Made by a program: the position numbers and the translations under genes. A DNA stretch of 36,612 nucleotides, from NCBI GenBank assembly GCA_022825185.1, contig JAJDYK010000294.1:1-36612 (forward strand). The letters are read 5' to 3'. Of the stretch, positions 33,558 to 36,612 are shown in pieces. This stretch comes from Candidatus Latescibacterota bacterium (GTDB taxonomy: Bacteria > Latescibacterota > UBA2968 > UBA8231). The notes beneath the pieces were generated by a model, which was not told where the DNA came from, made no database searches, and was given only the letters and a program-made list of their open reading frames with translations. The first letter of the stretch is position 1; each line of letters starts with the position of its first letter.

Positions 33558-34369
33558 ACCGCCAGAAGACCAAGGCGCGCAAGAAGCCGCTAACCGTGGG
33601 GGAGCGAGGTCAATCCAAGGCCCGCGGGCTTTGGATTGCGCTCTTGATCTTGGCCACGGGTAGCGCCTTGGCGGCCTATCAGGCGGCTACCTACTTTGGC
33701 CAAGCCTCCTACTTTGGCCTCAAGGCTATTGAGGTGGATGGGTTGCGGCGGCTCAGTGGGGAGGATGTACGCGTCGCCAGTGGCCTTGCGGCTGGTAGCA
33801 ACATTTTCGCTATCGACTTGGACGAGGTCGCGCAGCGGCTGGAAGCCATGTATTGGATCAAGCAGGCTCTCGTGGTGCGCAAGCCACCCAACCGGATTGC
33901 CGTCGATATCGTCGAGCATCGCCAAGTGGCTTGGATCGATTTGGGCCAAACCTACGGGATAACGCCCGATGGCGTCCTGCTTCCGGCAGGTAGTACGGAT
34001 GTCCCGCCACGCAATTTGCCCGTCATATCCGGGCTATCCGTCCGCAGCGATTCGCTACAGCCGGGCGTGGCCGTATCGGACTCCGCGCTATTGGCGATAC
34101 TGCGCTGGTGGGAGGAAGCCACGGTTGCCGATGCGGAATTTTGCCTCAACGTAGCCGGCATCCAGCCGATGTCCGGGGCGAGCATTCGCTTACAGATGGC
34201 TGGCGACGGACTCGAAGTACGCTTGCCGGCCAACGAGGCCGCCCACCGGCTCCGCACCATTCGCGGACTGATGCCGCGCGTCCATCAAAGCCATCCCGAT
34301 CCGGCCTATATCGATTTGCGCTATACTGGCCAGATGGTAGTAGGCAACAAGAAAGCAAAACCGGGATGA
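33554..34369 (+). CDS. ftsQ: Cell division protein FtsQ
   Basis: A 271-residue bitopic protein. A basic cytoplasmic N-terminus (RQKTKARKKP) precedes one membrane helix (about 27-44, WIALLILATGSALAAY), followed by a POTRA domain (about 53-122, LKAIEVDGLRRLSGEDV through ALVVRKPPNRIAVDIVE) and a periplasmic beta domain. It recruits later divisome proteins. The GTG start is in a GTGA overlap with the murC stop, and its own stop overlaps ftsA by 4 nt, so translation is coupled. Confidence 0.92.
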   Translation: MNRQKTKARKKPLTVGERGQSKARGLWIALLILATGSALAAYQAATYFGQASYFGLKAIEVDGLRRLSGEDVRVASGLAAGSNIFAIDLDEVAQRLEAMYWIKQALVVRKPPNRIAVDIVEHRQVAWIDLGQTYGITPDGVLLPAGSTDVPPRNLPVISGLSVRSDSLQPGVAVSDSALLAILRWWEEATVADAEFCLNVAGIQPMSGASIRLQMAGDGLEVRLPANEAAHRLRTIRGLMPRVHQSHPDPAYIDLRYTGQMVVGNKKAKPG

Positions 34370-35538
34370 ACTGGAGCGAGGAAAACAGCACCATTATCGC
34401 CGGGCTGGACTTGGGCACGACTAAGGTCTGCGCCGTCATTGCCGAGCAGGTCGCAGAGCGGCCCCCGCAGATTATTGGCATCGGCCAGCATCCCTCAGAG
34501 GGGATCCAGCGCGGAGCGATTGTGGATGCCGAGAAGACCGTTCACGCCATTGGCGAGGCCGTGCGTCAAGCCGAGCTGATGGCTGGGGTCGAAATCGAAT
34601 CGGTGTACGCTGGCATTTCTGGCGAATACATCGCCAGCCTCAACAGCACGGGCATGGTGGCTGTCGGCGGCGAAGGAGGATGGATTGGAGCACAGGACCG
34701 CGCCCGCGTGCTTGCTGCGGCCGGCGTGGTCAAAGTGCCGTTCGACCGCGAGGTGCTGCACGTTTTGCCCCAAGAATTTGCCGTCAATGGCCAGCGGGGC
34801 ATTCTCGATCCCGTGGGTATGTATGGAGTGCGCTTAGAGGCCAGTGTACACGTAGTCACCAGTTCGGTTGCCGCCGTGCGGAACATCTGCCACAGCATCC
34901 TCCGTGCGGGCGTCGATGTGCGCGGTGTCGTTCTCGGTGCGCTTGCTTCGAGCTATGCGGTCCTCAGTGAGGACGAGCGGCAGATGGGAGTCTGCCTGCT
35001 CGACATCGGCGGCGGTACGACCGATGTGGCCGTCTTTGTTGGCAAAGGGATGCGCCACTCGGGCAACGTCGGATTAGGCGGGCATAACGTGACTAACGAC
35101 ATCGGCGTTGGGCTGCGCACCACGCGGGCCGAGGCCGAGCAGGCCAAGTGTGCGGGCGCACCCAGCGAGATAGTGGCCCTTATCGTCGAGGCGCGAATGG
35201 AGGAGATATTGGCCCTAGCCCGCAAGCAGGTCTATACCGCGTTGCCCCATGCTGCGCTAGGCGCGGGCGTTGTTCTCACGGGTGGGGGAGCGCAAATCAC
35301 TGGAGCCGTGGCCTTGGCCGAGCGGGTTTTTAACATGCCTGTGCGCTTGGGGGAGCCGAGCGGGTTTGAGGGAGCCGCAGAGTTAGCTAGCCCATCGTAT
35401 GCTACGGTGCTAGGTCTGCTCCTGTACGGAATGGAGCAACAGGAGGGAAAAAACCAAACACAAGCGCAGGGGCTGGTCGAAGATCCCTTCGATTCAGTGT
35501 TCGGGCGCGTAAAAAGATGGTTACAACCACGGGACTAG
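34366..35538 (+). CDS. ftsA: Cell division protein FtsA
   Basis: A 390-residue actin-like ATPase that tethers FtsZ to the membrane. It opens with IAGLDLGTTKVCAVIAE; other actin-fold motifs are GVCLLDIGGGTTDVAVF and GVVLTGGGAQITGA. The C-terminal FDSVFGRVKRWLQPR is the amphipathic membrane-targeting helix. The frame is open much further upstream but ATG 34366 in the ATGA overlap with ftsQ fits the family. It is 36 nt before ftsZ. Confidence 0.96.
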   Translation: MNWSEENSTIIAGLDLGTTKVCAVIAEQVAERPPQIIGIGQHPSEGIQRGAIVDAEKTVHAIGEAVRQAELMAGVEIESVYAGISGEYIASLNSTGMVAVGGEGGWIGAQDRARVLAAAGVVKVPFDREVLHVLPQEFAVNGQRGILDPVGMYGVRLEASVHVVTSSVAAVRNICHSILRAGVDVRGVVLGALASSYAVLSEDERQMGVCLLDIGGGTTDVAVFVGKGMRHSGNVGLGGHNVTNDIGVGLRTTRAEAEQAKCAGAPSEIVALIVEARMEEILALARKQVYTALPHAALGAGVVLTGGGAQITGAVALAERVFNMPVRLGEPSGFEGAAELASPSYATVLGLLLYGMEQQEGKNQTQAQGLVEDPFDSVFGRVKRWLQPRD

Positions 35539-35574
35539 CGGCGGTGTTGGTCCCAAAATCAAGGAGGAGTAATT

Positions 35575-36612
35575 ATGGCAATTAGATTGATCGATAACGA
35601 GCATCGGGCACGAATTAAGGTCGTCGGCGTTGGTGGCAGCGGTGGCAATGCCATCAACCGCATGATCGAGTCGGGTATGCACGGCGTCGAATTCGTCGCC
35701 GTCAACACGGATGCTCAGGCACTAGAGACCTCGCGGGCTGACTTTCCCATTTGCATCGGCAGCAGCGTCACGCGGGGTTTGGGCGCTGGTGCAGACCCAG
35801 AAGTGGGACGGCAAGCTATGGAAGAAGACCGCGACAAGGTCTCCAAGCAGCTACAGGACTCGGATCTGATCTTCATCACGGCTGGCATGGGCGGCGGTAC
35901 AGGCACGGGAGCCGCGCCCACTGTTGCGGAAATTTCCCGCGATCAAGGGGCCCTGACGGTCGGCATTGTCACCGAGCCTTTTCTAATGGAAGGCTCTCCG
36001 CGGATGAAGAACGCTAGGAGCGGAATTGCCGAGCTCAAGGACCAAGTTGACACCCTGATCACTATCAAAAACCAGCGCCTGCTAGAAGTCTGCGGCCGCG
36101 ACACCACGCTCCAAGATGCGTTTCTCAAGGCCGATGAAGTGCTGATGCAGGCCACGCGTGGCATTTCCGACCTGATTACGATTCCGGGCATGGTCAATCT
36201 CGACTTCAACGACGTGCGCACGGTAATTTCCAAGGGCGGGGACGCGATTATGGGGCTTGGAGAGCACAGCGGCGAAGAGCGAGCCGAGCAGGCCACCCAC
36301 AAGGCGATCAACAGCCCGCTTTTGGAGGATGTGTCGATCACCGGTGCCAAGGGCGTGTTGATCAATATCGCCGGCGACTCCAATCTCACGCTCTACGAGG
36401 TCAACGAGGTAATGTCGCTGATCAACGAGGAAAGCGGCTCGGATGCCGAGATCATCTTTGGCACTGTAATTGACGATAGCCTAGCCGAGAATATCCGCGT
36501 GACGGTCATAGCCACAGGCTTCAGCCTGAACAAGGGCGACGAAGTCGAGGCACCAGCCCGCGAACCAGAGGAGTCGGCCCAGGACGTGGAGGCGGATCCT
36601 TTGACCATCGGT
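35575..36612 (+). CDS. ftsZ: Cell division protein FtsZ, C-terminus beyond the window
   Basis: 346 codons are visible of a tubulin-like GTPase that forms the Z ring. IKVVGVGGSGGNAINRM, the GTP signature GGGTGTGAAP, and the T7-loop region GMVNLDFNDVRTVI are complete. AAGGAGG (35561-35567) lies 7 nt before ATG and is the strongest ribosome site in the dcw cluster, as expected for the most highly made divisome protein. The frame runs to the last base in the acidic linker (EAPAREPEESAQD); the FtsA-binding tail lies outside. Confidence 0.97.
   Translation, partial: MAIRLIDNEHRARIKVVGVGGSGGNAINRMIESGMHGVEFVAVNTDAQALETSRADFPICIGSSVTRGLGAGADPEVGRQAMEEDRDKVSKQLQDSDLIFITAGMGGGTGTGAAPTVAEISRDQGALTVGIVTEPFLMEGSPRMKNARSGIAELKDQVDTLITIKNQRLLEVCGRDTTLQDAFLKADEVLMQATRGISDLITIPGMVNLDFNDVRTVISKGGDAIMGLGEHSGEERAEQATHKAINSPLLEDVSITGAKGVLINIAGDSNLTLYEVNEVMSLINEESGSDAEIIFGTVIDDSLAENIRVTVIATGFSLNKGDEVEAPAREPEESAQDVEADPLTIG

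Noticed and set aside
34108..34365. Long N-terminal extension of ftsA
   Set aside because: It lies within ftsQ in another frame, and the actin-like fold begins normally just after ATG 34366.

Overview
The window looks like a chromosomal segment of a GC-rich, Gram-negative, uncultured bacterium. Peptidoglycan is probably of the meso-diaminopimelate type, because MurE carries a DNPR motif. A secreted matrixin-type protease ends in a PNPFN-type C-terminal sorting-like domain, and there is a glycoside-hydrolase-like protein and an amidohydrolase of kinds common in FCB-related candidate phyla. A Latescibacterota- or Poribacteria-like host is a reasonable guess, but it is inferred from protein style and not from a marker gene.

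Layout. (1) 1-231: the 5' end of an amidohydrolase on the minus strand. (2) 454-4659: an accessory island bounded by imperfect direct repeats of about 57 bp, the right one ending at the stop codon of an ABC exporter gene. It holds a three-gene cassette (small conserved protein, ImmA/IrrE-like protein lacking HExxH, HigA-like antitoxin), a PD-(D/E)XK nuclease-like gene, a decayed copy of the ABC gene 3' end and an orphan HTH antitoxin. (3) 4658-9984: a minus-strand operon of a glycoside-hydrolase-like protein and two ABC exporter half-transporters. (4) 10098-10563: a RelBE-type toxin-antitoxin pair, followed by tRNA-Ala(TGC) on the minus strand. (5) 10770-20207: thiolase, a short SSB, a fused N6-adenine methyltransferase/specificity protein, a DUF255 thioredoxin-fold protein, cysteine synthase, and convergent to these a small exported protein with the matrixin/beta-propeller protease. 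(6) 20297-23581: an iron-sulfur/sulfur-transfer operon (Cys-rich MerR regulator, IscA/ErpA-like carrier, IscS/NifS desulfurase, rhodanese-MoeB/ThiF fusion) with a promoter dyad and a strong terminator. (7) 23594-24253: trmB with its own terminator. (8) 24311-36612: a compact division and cell wall (dcw) cluster, mraZ-rsmH-ftsL-ftsI-murE-murF-ftsW-murC-ftsQ-ftsA-ftsZ, with a textbook triple MraZ box. It lacks mraY, murD, murG, murB and ddl.

How the genes work together. The dcw genes make peptidoglycan precursors and the divisome, with stop/start overlaps at most later junctions. Sulfur from cysteine (made by CysK) could feed IscS, then IscA and the rhodanese/E1-like protein. The strongest candidate for an undescribed system is the 666-2763 cassette inside the repeat-bounded island. 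The methyltransferase with a built-in specificity domain but no visible restriction gene, and the Cys-rich MerR heading an isc operon, are the next most interesting.
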